Assembly (NCBI GenBank): GCA_028277485.1
Contig: JANQGE010000104.1
Coordinates: 1-51,584 of the forward strand
Direction of reading: 5' to 3'
Origin: Chlorobium sp.
GTDB taxonomy: Bacteria > Bacteroidota > Chlorobiia > Chlorobiales > Chlorobiaceae
Length of the DNA: 51,584 nt
Shown here: piece after piece, positions 16,252 to 25,470 of the stretch
How positions within the stretch are numbered: the first letter of the stretch is position 1
How the letters are laid out: each line of letters starts with the position of its first letter
Notes under the pieces: model-generated
The model's input: the letters and a program-made list of their open reading frames with translations, nothing else
Database searches by the model: none
What the model was told of the DNA's origin: nothing
Made by a program: the position numbers and the translations under genes

Positions 16252-16863
16252 ATGATTTTTATTGCGGACTACGGGGCAGGCAACCTGCATTCTGTCCAAA
16301 AAGCGTTTGAATATCTTGGTGTAGACACTGTAGTGAGCAGTGACGCATCCAAGTTGGCAGACTATCGAAAAGTACTGGTTCCCGGCGTGGGAGCGTTCGG
16401 TCATGCCATCAATTCATTTAACGCGTCAGGGTTCAGCGATGCCCTCGGGGAGCATGTCGACAAAGGCCGGCATGTACTCGGCATATGTCTGGGTATGCAG
16501 TTGTTTATGAGCAAAAGTGAAGAAAGAGGGAAGCACAAAGGTCTTGATTTTGTTTCCGGCAATGTCGTTCGTTTTAGAAATGATTTGGAAAAGGTGCCGC
16601 AAATAGGCTGGAATTCTGTTGAATATTCCAAGGAAAGTGTTCTGTTCAGGGGTATACCGGATCGCTCGTTTTTCTATTTTGTACACTCATATTACTGTGA
16701 CCTGACTCATGGTGAAGACATCGCGGCCACAACCTTTTTTGCTGGAAAAAGTTTTTGTTCAGCCATTGAAATTGAAAAAAGTGGTATTTTCGCTCTACAG
16801 TTCCATCCGGAAAAAAGTTCGGATGTGGGATTGAAAGTACTTGAAAATTTTGCCAAATGTTAA
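16252..16863 (+). CDS. hisH: Imidazole glycerol phosphate synthase glutaminase subunit HisH
   Basis: Hydrolyses glutamine and channels ammonia to HisF in histidine synthesis. 203 aa. The class-I glutaminase nucleophile is in GICLGMQLF (about residue 80), with the oxyanion segment PGVGAFG. The catalytic His/Glu lie in LQFHPEKS near the C-terminus, and VPQIGWN is the HisF-contact region. The start is the ATG at 16252, where MIFIADYGAGN matches the family; an upstream extension to 16213 is not conserved-looking. It follows the redox operon by 11 bases and precedes hisA by 22. Confidence 0.93.
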   Translation: MIFIADYGAGNLHSVQKAFEYLGVDTVVSSDASKLADYRKVLVPGVGAFGHAINSFNASGFSDALGEHVDKGRHVLGICLGMQLFMSKSEERGKHKGLDFVSGNVVRFRNDLEKVPQIGWNSVEYSKESVLFRGIPDRSFFYFVHSYYCDLTHGEDIAATTFFAGKSFCSAIEIEKSGIFALQFHPEKSSDVGLKVLENFAKC

Positions 16864-16885
16864 AACAGGCCTGGAGATTTGGGAT

Positions 16886-17668
16886 ATGTTGATAATCCCG
16901 GCTATAGATATAAAGGATGGGAAGTGCGTGAGGCTTACCCGCGGAAATTTTGACAAAAAGAAGATTTATCTGGATAACCCGTGTGACATGGCGATCATCT
17001 GGCGGAAACAGAATGCCAAAATGATTCATGTCGTTGATCTTGATGCGGCGTTAACCGGCGAGCCGGTTAACTTCGCGAAGATACAGGAGATAGTTTCAAC
17101 ACTTGATATTCCCGTACAAGTGGGAGGAGGGATCCGCTCTGTCGAGGCAGTCGTGCAATATCTCGATATTGGCGTCAGCAGGGTTGTGATCGGTTCCGCA
17201 GCAGTGACGAATCCCGAACTTGTTGAAACGTTGCTGAAACGATATTCCGCTTCACAGATAGTTGTCGGTATTGATGCTGATAACGGTATTCCAAAAATCA
17301 AGGGATGGACGGAGAGCTGTTCCATGAAAGATTACGAACTTGCTCTCGACATGAAAAAACTTGGGGTCAAGCGGATTATCTACACCGATATATCATGTGA
17401 CGGCATGATGCAGGGCATCGGTTTGGAAAGCACAAAACGGTTTGCCGAGAAAGCCGGCATGAGGGTCACTGCTTCCGGAGGTGTCACGGGTTCTGAGGAT
17501 TTGAGAAAACTCAAGGCACTTGAGAAATACGGGGTAGACTCGGTTATTATCGGAAAGGCGCTCTACGAAGCCAACTTCCCTTGCCAAAAGCTCTGGTATA
17601 ATTACGAGAAGGGGATGGGTATCGACCACAACTTTTCATCGGCGTTACGAAAAGAGTGCTGTTCCTGA
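16886..17668 (+). CDS. hisA: HisA, ProFAR isomerase
   Basis: Isomerises ProFAR to PRFAR, the fourth step of histidine synthesis. It is a 260-aa beta/alpha-barrel. The catalytic Asp pair is visible in LIIPAIDIKDGKCVRLTRG (first strand) and IIYTDISCDGMMQG. Phosphate-binding loops are VQVGGGIRS and TASGGVTGSEDL, and YEANFP closes the barrel. The ATG at 16886 was chosen because the family begins at this strand. Its C-terminal tail after GKALYEANF is longer than usual, about 30 residues ending KECCS. Confidence 0.93.
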   Translation: MLIIPAIDIKDGKCVRLTRGNFDKKKIYLDNPCDMAIIWRKQNAKMIHVVDLDAALTGEPVNFAKIQEIVSTLDIPVQVGGGIRSVEAVVQYLDIGVSRVVIGSAAVTNPELVETLLKRYSASQIVVGIDADNGIPKIKGWTESCSMKDYELALDMKKLGVKRIIYTDISCDGMMQGIGLESTKRFAEKAGMRVTASGGVTGSEDLRKLKALEKYGVDSVIIGKALYEANFPCQKLWYNYEKGMGIDHNFSSALRKECCS

Positions 17669-17690
17669 TCCGGCGTTGAACCCGGCGTGG

Positions 17691-17744
17691 ACCTCCATGC
17701 ATTGTTTACATGGAGGTGCTCCGTGTTCTTTCTTTCAGGAACAC
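17691..17744 (+). promoter_or_regulatory. Tandem hairpins between hisA and scpB
   Basis: ACCTCCATG (17691-17699) and CATGGAGGT (17709-17717) form a perfect 9-bp stem. Immediately after, GTGTTC (17723-17728) and GAACAC (17739-17744) form a 6-bp stem. Neither is followed by a T-run. They lie 19 bases before the proposed GTG start of scpB, so an RNA switch, processing or attenuation role is possible. Confidence 0.4.
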
Positions 17745-17762
17745 AACTATTCTGAAAGCAAA

Positions 17763-18362
17763 GTGTCACAAAAAGAGCCTTCCACGGAACAAAAGATCGA
17801 GGCTGTGATCTTTGCCTCTGAAGAAGCTGTTTCCTCTCAATATATCAGACAGGTTCTTGACGAAGATCTTTCGATTGCCGATATTAACGCGTGTGTTGAC
17901 CGGTTAAACAAAGCCTATGCCTTGACCGGAAGAAGTTTCCGGATTACCTGCATCGCTGAAGGGTACCGTTTCTTGACGATCCCCTCACTTGAGCCCACTC
18001 TGAAAAACATGCTTTCCCCGAGAATTCAGAGAAAACTTTCGCAGTCTGCTCTGGAAGTTCTTGCTGTTATTGCCTATCAACAGCCTGTTACCAGAGGGGA
18101 AATTCAGCAGGTACGAGGCGTCAGCCCTGATTATGCCATTAATAAGCTTCTTGAACGCGGGCTTATCGATGTAAGAGGCCGGGCCGACACTCCCGGTAAA
18201 CCTCTGCTTTACGGTACAACAAAGGAGTTTCTGGATTTTTTTAATCTTCAGTCTATAAGAGATCTTCCCAGGCTCAGGGAGATCAGGGAGCTTGTCCAGG
18301 ACGAAGAAATACAGGATTACCTTGTTTCATCTGAAGGTGCCGGAGACCATGAAAAGAAGTGA
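17763..18362 (+). CDS. scpB: Segregation and condensation protein ScpB
   Basis: A winged-helix subunit of the SMC-ScpA-ScpB condensin that organises the chromosome. The 199-aa product has EQKIEAVIFASEEAVSSQYIRQVL at the N-terminus and LSQSALEVLAVIAYQQPVTRGEIQQVRGVSPDYAI, the ScpB hallmark, followed by DTPGKPLLYGTTKEFLDFF. The GTG at 17763 is the proposed start, with GAAAG upstream. The frame is open to 17676, but that extension runs through the hairpins. The partner smc lies about 22 kb away; no scpA is in the window. It overlaps rluB by 14 bases. Confidence 0.9.
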   Translation: MSQKEPSTEQKIEAVIFASEEAVSSQYIRQVLDEDLSIADINACVDRLNKAYALTGRSFRITCIAEGYRFLTIPSLEPTLKNMLSPRIQRKLSQSALEVLAVIAYQQPVTRGEIQQVRGVSPDYAINKLLERGLIDVRGRADTPGKPLLYGTTKEFLDFFNLQSIRDLPRLREIRELVQDEEIQDYLVSSEGAGDHEKK

Positions 18363-19113
18363 CAGCAGCAACCCTGACGCAGATACCGGCGCTCCGGTAA
18401 GGATTAACAGATACCTTGCCCTTTGCGGGATAGCATCGAGGCGTGCAGCCGACAAGCTGGTTGAGGCCGGACAGGTGATGGTTAACGGCGGCACGGTGAC
18501 AACCAAGGGGCTAACCGTACGTCCCGGAGTTGACGAGGTTGTGGTGAGCGGTAAGATGCTTGCTTTGCCCGAAGAAAAAAAAGTGTACATTTTGCTTAAC
18601 AAACCCAGAAATTACATCACGACCAACCGGGACGAGAGAGGCCGGGAGACAGTGCTTGATCTGGTTGACGTAAAGGAGCGTGTCTTTCCGGTGGGTCGCT
18701 TGGACCGGAAAACCACCGGGGTACTCCTTTTAACAAATGATGGTGCGTTGGCTAACGGGCTGATGCACCCGTCATCCGGGGTGGAAAAGGAGTACCTTGT
18801 GGAGCTTGACACCCCTTTTTCAGCCTTGGAGCTGCCGTTGATGACCGGCGGAATGCGGCTGAAAGATACCGGTGAAAAGACAAGTCCCTGTAAGGCAAAG
18901 ATTCTTCAGGGAGGTTTGCGGGTACTTGTTACAATGCATGAGGGTAAAAATCATCAGGTGAGAAGAATGTTCCGTTCGCTTGGACATGAAGTGAAAAAGC
19001 TTGACAGAACAGCTTATGCCGGGTTGCGTGCAGGCGGGCTTCGAAGAGGAGCATGGCGATATTTAACCGTCACGGAGATAAAGCAGCTCCGCCTGAAAGG
19101 TTCTCCGCCCTGA
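18349..19113 (+). CDS. rluB: Pseudouridine synthase, RsuA/RluB family
   Basis: Isomerises a uridine in rRNA. In 254 aa it has an N-terminal S4 RNA-binding domain (about residues 18-65, RINRYLALCGIASRRAADKLVEAG). The catalytic domain follows, with the active Asp in PVGRLDRKTTGVLLLTNDG and the C-terminal motif HEGKNHQVRRMFRSLGHEV. Whether it is RluB, RluE or RsuA is not certain; the scpB-rluB gene order is a common bacterial arrangement and favours RluB. The ATG at 18349 lies inside the end of scpB. Confidence 0.9.
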   Translation: MKRSDSSNPDADTGAPVRINRYLALCGIASRRAADKLVEAGQVMVNGGTVTTKGLTVRPGVDEVVVSGKMLALPEEKKVYILLNKPRNYITTNRDERGRETVLDLVDVKERVFPVGRLDRKTTGVLLLTNDGALANGLMHPSSGVEKEYLVELDTPFSALELPLMTGGMRLKDTGEKTSPCKAKILQGGLRVLVTMHEGKNHQVRRMFRSLGHEVKKLDRTAYAGLRAGGLRRGAWRYLTVTEIKQLRLKGSPP

Positions 19114-19120
19114 CGGCTGA

Positions 19121-21145
19121 ATGGTAAAAATTTTTCTGATTATGAAGTTATTTCCTTGTTTCTCGCGGCAACAACATGTTGCCGCACCTTTTTTTCCAGC
19201 CTTTTTTTGTTTTTCGCTGTTTTTTTCTTTTCCGGCTGCTGCCGATGACGACCTTGAGGCCCTGTTTGATCAGAGCGATATGCCCGGCGATATCGAGCAG
19301 CTCCTCCTGGAGCTTCAGCAACTGAAGCAGCAAAAAATTCCTGTCGGAACCGCGACTCGGGAAGATCTGCTGCTCATCCCTTTCCTCTCGCTTGACGATG
19401 CAGGTAAAATCATTGATTTCCGTGACAACAGGGGGCCCTTGACTTCCGCAGACCAGCTTGTCGAGATTATAGGTGCGGAAATGACACAAAAAGTTTCTCC
19501 CTTTCTTTCCTTTGAGCCCCTGAGACTGAAGGTGCCAAAGAAAAAAACTGAAATAACCGGGAACTGGTACAGCAGGTATTTCAGTGAGATTCCCAAGCGC
19601 CGCGGAATTATATCAGGAAAATACCGTGGTGATAACTATAAGTTATATAACCGTTTATCTGTGATGTACGGTGACATTGCCGTCAACGGGGTTATGGAAA
19701 AGGATGTGGGAGAACCGGATATTGATGATTTCACATCTCTCAGCGTTGTCTTCAGCGGTTCAGGGTTTCTGAAGCAGTTCATTGCGGGTAACTACGCGGT
19801 AAATATCGGTCAAGGATTGCTGTTCGGCCAGAGCCGGTACCTTTCAAAAGGGGTTGATCCTCTTGGTGTGAAGCTTACCGGACGTCGGCTGAAACCTTAC
19901 ACCTCCAGTGCGGAAAACGGATTTATGCAGGGAGCCGCAGCAACGCTCAGTCTGGAACCGTTCGAGTTTACCGCTTTTTATTCCCACAACCTGATCGATG
20001 CCTCGATAAAAGACGGTCAGGTGACAACGATCCGGACATCGGGTTACCATCGAACTGAAAGCGAAATCGATCACAAGGATAACGTGACGGAACGGGTGGC
20101 GGGGGTCAATCTGCTTTACGCTTTGCAGTCAGGGATGTTCAGGGGAACTGTAGGAGGAACATGGGCGCGTTACCGCTACAGTGTTCCGCTTGAAGATACC
20201 GGGGGGGACAAGGGATGGATTGACATCGGCGGTGTCGAGGCGGATGTGCTGATGGGAAAGGTCAACCTTTTTGCCGAAGCGGCATTAAGCGGCAGTGACC
20301 GAAATCTCTCATGGATAGGCGGTATCAGGTTTCCGCTGGCTGCCGGCATTCGCACCGTGCTTGCCGTGAGAGATTATCATAATGCTTTTTTCTCTCCTTT
20401 TGCCGGTGCTTTTGCTGAACGTGCCGATGATGCGGCAAACGAGGAAGGGTATTATATCGGTCTTGAGTCCAAAATCCTGAAGAATCTGCATTTGGGATTT
20501 TACTATGATATATTCAGGTTCCATGAGCTTGGCAGCCGTTACAGGCTGCCCTCGACGGGCGACGAGTCGAAAATTTTTCTCACCTGGAAACAATCGCCGG
20601 CGTTGACGGCGGAACTGCTGCTCCAGAACCAGTACAAGGAGAAGGCAAAAAAAATACGTGACGGAACAGGTCTTGAGTATTACACACCAGTGCCCTTTAC
20701 ATCGAACAGGGTACGCCTTGACGTTATTACCGGAATTTCGGAGATGCTGGCGCTCAGGACAAGGGGGGAGGTGAAGTTTGTGGAGGGTGAGTATCCCGGT
20801 GGTGAAGATTATTCGGAAGGATGGCTTGTGTATCAACAGGCTTCGGTTAAAAAAGGTCCTCTCGCCTTTACGGGAAGATACACCCGGTTTCATACCGATG
20901 ATTACGACTCGGCGGTTTATGTATATGAGAATGATCTGCCTCTTGTTTTCACGATAAGGTCATACTATGGAAAAGGGGAGGCGGTTTTTGCTCTTCTTTC
21001 ACTGGAGCTCCTGGAGAATTTCAGCCTTTCGGCAAGATTTGAAAAAACGTGGTACGGTGACCGCGATAAGTACGGGAGCGGCAATGACGAACGAGACACC
21101 AACGCACCGGCGTCGTATCATCTGGGGTGTGTTCTCAGGTTTTAG
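19121..21145 (+). CDS. Exported helix-hairpin-helix protein with outer-membrane beta-barrel-like body
   Basis: 674 aa with a signal-type N-terminus (hydrophobic FFPAFFCFSLFFSFPAAA, cleavage likely near ADD). A ComEA-like helix-hairpin-helix domain follows at about 70-130 (PVGTATREDLLLIPFLSLDDAGKIIDFRDNRGPL). Beyond about residue 140 there are many alternating amphipathic strands rich in Tyr, Phe and Gly, and the protein ends CVLRF, with the terminal aromatic residue typical of outer-membrane barrels. Such HHH-plus-barrel proteins occur in Bacteroidota/Chlorobiota; the function is unknown, and DNA or envelope roles are only guesses. It follows rluB by 7 bases. Confidence 0.75.
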   Translation: MVKIFLIMKLFPCFSRQQHVAAPFFPAFFCFSLFFSFPAAADDDLEALFDQSDMPGDIEQLLLELQQLKQQKIPVGTATREDLLLIPFLSLDDAGKIIDFRDNRGPLTSADQLVEIIGAEMTQKVSPFLSFEPLRLKVPKKKTEITGNWYSRYFSEIPKRRGIISGKYRGDNYKLYNRLSVMYGDIAVNGVMEKDVGEPDIDDFTSLSVVFSGSGFLKQFIAGNYAVNIGQGLLFGQSRYLSKGVDPLGVKLTGRRLKPYTSSAENGFMQGAAATLSLEPFEFTAFYSHNLIDASIKDGQVTTIRTSGYHRTESEIDHKDNVTERVAGVNLLYALQSGMFRGTVGGTWARYRYSVPLEDTGGDKGWIDIGGVEADVLMGKVNLFAEAALSGSDRNLSWIGGIRFPLAAGIRTVLAVRDYHNAFFSPFAGAFAERADDAANEEGYYIGLESKILKNLHLGFYYDIFRFHELGSRYRLPSTGDESKIFLTWKQSPALTAELLLQNQYKEKAKKIRDGTGLEYYTPVPFTSNRVRLDVITGISEMLALRTRGEVKFVEGEYPGGEDYSEGWLVYQQASVKKGPLAFTGRYTRFHTDDYDSAVYVYENDLPLVFTIRSYYGKGEAVFALLSLELLENFSLSARFEKTWYGDRDKYGSGNDERDTNAPASYHLGCVLRF

Positions 21146-21194
21146 GGTGGCCCGAAAAAAACAGTTGAGGTATCTTATAGGGCGGTCTCACATA

Positions 21195-24100
21195 TCATGC
21201 AGTTGCCCATTCTTTGCACAATACTTCCGCTTGCTCCAGGACGGTCAGCGTCGCTTTTTCCTGCTTATCGGGAGGATACCCATACTTGCGCAGTATGCGC
21301 TTCACAATCACTCGAATCTGGGCGCGGGCATTTTCGCGGGCAGTCCAGTCTATCGTTACGCTCCGCCGAACGGCTTCAACCAATTCATGAGCAATCGTTT
21401 TCAGGGTCTCATCTCCTAAAACTTTCACCGCACTGTCGTTCACTTCAAGCGCATCGTAGAACGCTATTTCATCATCGGTCATACCAAGATTTTCGCTGCG
21501 CTGTTGGGCTTCGCGCATTTCTTTGGCCAATGTGATCAATTCCTCGATAATCTGTGCCGCCTCTATTGCCCGGTTCTGGTATTTCCGTATAGACGTCTCC
21601 AGCATTTCAGCAAAAGATCTTGCCTGAACAACATTTTTGCGTGAGCTGGCCTTGATTTCATCGTTCAAGAGTTTTCTCAACAATTCCACCGCGAGGTTCC
21701 GGTGAGGCAACTGCCTCACATCCTGAAGAAAGTCATCCGAGAGAATGGAGATATCGGGTTTCTTCAAACCCGCAGTGGCGAAAATGTCAACGACTTCTTC
21801 CGATGCTATCGCCTTCGATACGAGCTGACGTATGGCCGTATCGAGTTCATCAAAGGCTTTCCCTTCGCCCTCAACCGTTGCTTTGGCCAAACCGGCACGA
21901 ACTTCCTGAAAAAAACCCACTTCATCACGTATCCCCAGAGCTTTCTCGTGCGGCACAGCGAGGGCGAACGCTTTCGACAACGCCATTACCTCTGTCAGAT
22001 AGCGCTTTTTCCCCTCATTCAAGCTCAGAATATGTTCAATAGCAGCGGCAATACCGCTAAGGCGCTTCTCAGGCTCCGCTTCGAGAAGGGAATCGTAATC
22101 GTATCCATGAAACATGGATACGACCACCTCGAACTTCTCCAGCATCAAAGCGACTGCTTCATTCTGGTCAATTGCGGCTTTGCCGTGTCCTCCGGCTTCG
22201 GTGTAGTCCGCCAGGGCCCGTTTCAACTGATCGGCAATGCCAAGGTAATCGACAACCAACCCTCCCGGCTTGTCTTTAAACACCCGGTTGACCCTCGCTA
22301 TGGCCTGCATGAGACCATGTCCCCGCATTGGTTTGTCGATGTACATCGTATGTAGCGATGGACAATCGAACCCGGTCAACCACATGTCCCTCACGATCAC
22401 CAGCTTCATCCGATCGTCCGGGTCCTTGAATCGAGCAGCCAGAGCCTCACGTCGCGGTTTGTTGCGAATATGGGTCTGCCATTCAGCATGATCCGAAGCC
22501 GAACCGGACATCACGACTTTCAACACACCCTTATCGTCGTCATCGTTATGCCAGTCGGGCCGCAGTTTTACGATAGCGTTGTACATCTCAACGCAAATTC
22601 GACGACTCATGCAGACAACCATAGCCTTGCCGTCCATGGCTGCAAGCCGCGCTTCAAAATGATTGACGAGATCTTCCGCAACAAGCGCTATCCTTTTTTC
22701 TGTACCGACCATCGCTTCAAGAGCGGCCCACTTGCCTCGCAGCTTCTGCTTGTCTGACTCCTCTTCACCTTCGGTAATCTCTTCAAACTCTGGATCGATC
22801 TTCGGCTTTTCCTCTTCCTGCAGTTCGATTTTCGCCAGCCTTCCTTCGTAATAAATAGGCACCGTAGCGCCGTCCTCGACCGCACGCAGAATGTCATAAG
22901 CATCGATATAGTCACCGAAAACCGCGGGCGTGCTGCGGTCGTCCTGCTCGATAGGTGTACCTGTAAACCCTATGAATGAGGCGTTCGGCAAGGCATCGTG
23001 CATATGGCGAGCGAATCCGTCGATAAAGTCATACTGGCTGCGATGTGCTTCATCGGCAATAACCACAATGTTGCGTCGCGCGGAGAGTTCAGGGTATTGC
23101 CTTCCCTTGGCTTCGGGCAGGAATTTCTGAACCGTCGTAAAAATCACTCCCCCGGAGGAGACCTGAAGCAACGCCTTCAGATGTTCCCGGTTTTCCGCCT
23201 GAACAGGTGTTTGCCGCAGCAGATCCTCACAGGCCGAAAAGGTGCCAAAAAGCTGGTCATCAAGATCGTTCCGGTCGGTAATCATCACCAGCGTAGGATT
23301 TTTCATGGCGGGATGACGGATGATCTTCCCTGCGAAGAATGCCATCAAAAGGCTTTTTCCGCTTCCCTGAGTGTGCCAGATCACCCCGATACGTTGGCCG
23401 CCGAAGTGTTCAGTTCCGATACCATAAACAGATTCCGGCTCGCGCACCGCAAAGGGATTGCGCTCGTCATGCTTCGGAAAGCGCGCATTCAACATGTCTG
23501 GCTCAGCATCGATACCGCATGCCGACAAGGTGCATTCAATTGCCTTGTTCACAGCATGAAACTGGTGATATGCCGCAGCTTTTTTAGCAATGGCGCTCCC
23601 GTCATCATCGAATACGATGAAATTCAATACAAGGTCGAGAAAACGCCGCTTTTCGAAAACTCCCTTGAGCAGAACCTCAAGTTCCACAGAGCCTTGCGGG
23701 GCAACCTCTTTGCCGTCAATGGTACGCCACGGCATGAAGCGATCCCAGCCGCTTGTGAGCGTCCCAGCCCGGGCCTCGAGACCATCGGAAAGAACAAGCA
23801 GTTCGTTATAGACAAAAAGACCGGGAATATCGCTCTTGTAGGTTTGAAGCTGGTTGAACGCGTGGCGGATAGTCGCCTTTTCATCCGCCGGATTTTTTAG
23901 CTCGATCACCCCCAGGGGCAAACCGTTGACGAACATCACGATGTCCGGCCTTCGGTTTTTGCGATCCTCGACGACAGTGAACTGGTTAACAGCAAGCCAG
24001 TCGTTGTTTTCCGGCTCTTCAAGATCGAACAGCCAGACCTTGTCGTGAACCACTGTGCCCTCCTGCATAAAAGAAACATCGACACCGTCGGTAAGTATTT

Positions 24101-24371
24101 TATGAAAATGCTGATTATTCTCGATCAGGCCGGGCGACTCGACACGAGTGATTTTGCGGGTTGCCTCCTCGATAGCATCCGACGGGATGTTTGGATTGAT
24201 GCCCTCAAGCGCGGTCTGAAGTCTTCCGACCAAGACGACCTGATCGTAATCTTCGCGTTCCTGCGCCGGACCGTCAGGGCTGATGTCCGGGCCGAAAGCC
24301 GTGTTCCAACCGAGGGAAGCAAACCAGTCAAGGGCGGTTTGTTCGAGAACGGTTTCGGAGGTTTTATTCAT
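21195..24371 (-). CDS. hsdR: Type I restriction enzyme R subunit HsdR
   Basis: Motor and nuclease subunit of a type I restriction-modification enzyme, 1058 aa. The N-terminal PD-(D/E)XK nuclease shows D143 in RRPDIVMF and E157, K159 in VIELKNP. The SF2 helicase has Walker A TQGSGKS at 334-340 and DEAH at 440-443. Later motifs are FTGTPI and MSRRICVEMYN, with RVNRVFKDKPGGLVVDYLG as motif VI. All key residues are intact. I start at the second of two consecutive ATGs (24371), with GAGGA upstream; this overlaps the stop of rhuM by eight bases. It is the last gene of the hsd-iet operon. Confidence 0.95.
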   Translation of the reverse strand: MNKTSETVLEQTALDWFASLGWNTAFGPDISPDGPAQEREDYDQVVLVGRLQTALEGINPNIPSDAIEEATRKITRVESPGLIENNQHFHKILTDGVDVSFMQEGTVVHDKVWLFDLEEPENNDWLAVNQFTVVEDRKNRRPDIVMFVNGLPLGVIELKNPADEKATIRHAFNQLQTYKSDIPGLFVYNELLVLSDGLEARAGTLTSGWDRFMPWRTIDGKEVAPQGSVELEVLLKGVFEKRRFLDLVLNFIVFDDDGSAIAKKAAAYHQFHAVNKAIECTLSACGIDAEPDMLNARFPKHDERNPFAVREPESVYGIGTEHFGGQRIGVIWHTQGSGKSLLMAFFAGKIIRHPAMKNPTLVMITDRNDLDDQLFGTFSACEDLLRQTPVQAENREHLKALLQVSSGGVIFTTVQKFLPEAKGRQYPELSARRNIVVIADEAHRSQYDFIDGFARHMHDALPNASFIGFTGTPIEQDDRSTPAVFGDYIDAYDILRAVEDGATVPIYYEGRLAKIELQEEEKPKIDPEFEEITEGEEESDKQKLRGKWAALEAMVGTEKRIALVAEDLVNHFEARLAAMDGKAMVVCMSRRICVEMYNAIVKLRPDWHNDDDDKGVLKVVMSGSASDHAEWQTHIRNKPRREALAARFKDPDDRMKLVIVRDMWLTGFDCPSLHTMYIDKPMRGHGLMQAIARVNRVFKDKPGGLVVDYLGIADQLKRALADYTEAGGHGKAAIDQNEAVALMLEKFEVVVSMFHGYDYDSLLEAEPEKRLSGIAAAIEHILSLNEGKKRYLTEVMALSKAFALAVPHEKALGIRDEVGFFQEVRAGLAKATVEGEGKAFDELDTAIRQLVSKAIASEEVVDIFATAGLKKPDISILSDDFLQDVRQLPHRNLAVELLRKLLNDEIKASSRKNVVQARSFAEMLETSIRKYQNRAIEAAQIIEELITLAKEMREAQQRSENLGMTDDEIAFYDALEVNDSAVKVLGDETLKTIAHELVEAVRRSVTIDWTARENARAQIRVIVKRILRKYGYPPDKQEKATLTVLEQAEVLCKEWATA

Positions 24372-25380
24372 CATCTTCCTCTTGCTTGCCCTGAATGTGT
24401 TTAATTTCCCGGTCAAAGTCGGAAATATATTCCTGGTCCTGCCGCTTCCTATACATTTCGTATTCCTGTTCGGCCTTCAATTTGGCCTCAAGCGCGCTTA
24501 CTTTTCCCTTGTCTTTAAGAATCGGGTAGTTTGAAAGTTCCAGAAAACTGTGCAGAAACTGAACCCAGTCTTTCATCTTCATTACAATCTGCCGTTCAGC
24601 CCGATTTTCGGCAAGGTCGAGGTAGGCGGTTACAATCCGGTTTAATTCTCTGATGTGAGCCACGCTCAAGTAGTTTTTGGCAACAGAGACATCCGATTTC
24701 AGGATTTTCCCGTCAGGCGCCTGCTTCCAGTTTGTAAGCCCCATGTGCATTTTTTCGGCATCTGCCGATTCGTAGATGATTTCCGCGGCGGTTTTTCCGG
24801 TAATGGCCCAGTGCAGTTTGTTCTGAACTGTGGCAAAGAATTCCTGGGTTATGGGAGCGTTTTTGTCATAATCTGCTGAAAGCGCGTAAATATCGGTGAT
24901 CTTTTGATAAAATCGCCGCTCGCTGGCCCGGATTTCCCGAATCCGTTCCAGAAGTTCATCAAAATAGTCCCTGCCGAACCGCTTGCCCTGTTTGAGCCGT
25001 TCATCATCCAGTACAAAGCCCTTGATGATGAATTCTTTCAGGGTATTGGTAGCCCAGATGCGGAATTGGGTGGCCTGGTAGCTGTTGACCCGGTACCCCA
25101 CGGCAATAATGGCGTCGAGGTTGTAATATTCCAGCTTTCGTTTGACGTTACGGTTTCCTTCCCGGCGAACTGTTTCCAAAATGGAAACAGTTGCCTCCCG
25201 CTCCAGCTCTCCTGAATCATATATATTTCCAAGGTGTTTGCTAATGGCCGGGACTTCAACGCCGAAAAGTTCTGCAATCGCTTTCTGCGTCAGCCAGAAA
25301 TTCTCATCGTGAAACAATACACCAACTTTCTTGTCGCCGTCCGGGGTGCTGTAGAGAATAATTTCGTTGTTTTGCTTCAT
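24364..25380 (-). CDS. RhuM family protein (restriction-locus associated)
   Basis: 338 aa, of the RhuM/virulence-RhuM family. It was first named in Salmonella pathogenicity islands but is often found between hsd genes, and its molecular role is not settled. The N-terminal IILYSTPDGDKKVGVLFHDENFWLTQKAIAELFGVEVPAISKHLGNIY (residues 7-55) has an HTH-like character. Next come LEYYNLDAIIAVGYRVNSYQATQFRIWATNTLKEFIIKGF and RRFYQKITDIYALSADYD; the C-terminus is a charged coiled coil ending EEDDE. It starts one base away from the stop of the 30-codon ghost ORF and overlaps hsdR. Confidence 0.88.
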   Translation of the reverse strand: MKQNNEIILYSTPDGDKKVGVLFHDENFWLTQKAIAELFGVEVPAISKHLGNIYDSGELEREATVSILETVRREGNRNVKRKLEYYNLDAIIAVGYRVNSYQATQFRIWATNTLKEFIIKGFVLDDERLKQGKRFGRDYFDELLERIREIRASERRFYQKITDIYALSADYDKNAPITQEFFATVQNKLHWAITGKTAAEIIYESADAEKMHMGLTNWKQAPDGKILKSDVSVAKNYLSVAHIRELNRIVTAYLDLAENRAERQIVMKMKDWVQFLHSFLELSNYPILKDKGKVSALEAKLKAEQEYEMYRKRQDQEYISDFDREIKHIQGKQEEDDE

Positions 25381-25469
25381 AGTTCACCCCCGGGGATGCG
25401 TTTTGCCAGCCATTCAACAACCCGTTCAGGGGTGGTATGTTCGAGGGTAGTTTCGGTTATATTAGTCAT
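25377..25469 (-). pseudogene. 30-codon ORF resembling the start of hsdR (ghost fragment)
   Basis: Begins one base after the ietS stop and encodes MTNITETTLEHTTPERVVEW plus ten more residues (ending IPGGEL). Its TGA overlaps the rhuM ATG. Compared with the true HsdR N-terminus (MNKTSETVLEQTALDW), six of the first 16 residues agree, as do about 34 of the first 48 bases by eye. I infer that it is a leftover of an hsdR 5' end displaced by insertion of rhuM or by gene conversion. It could also be a translated linker that couples ietS to rhuM. Confidence 0.5.
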
Positions 25470-25470
25470 G

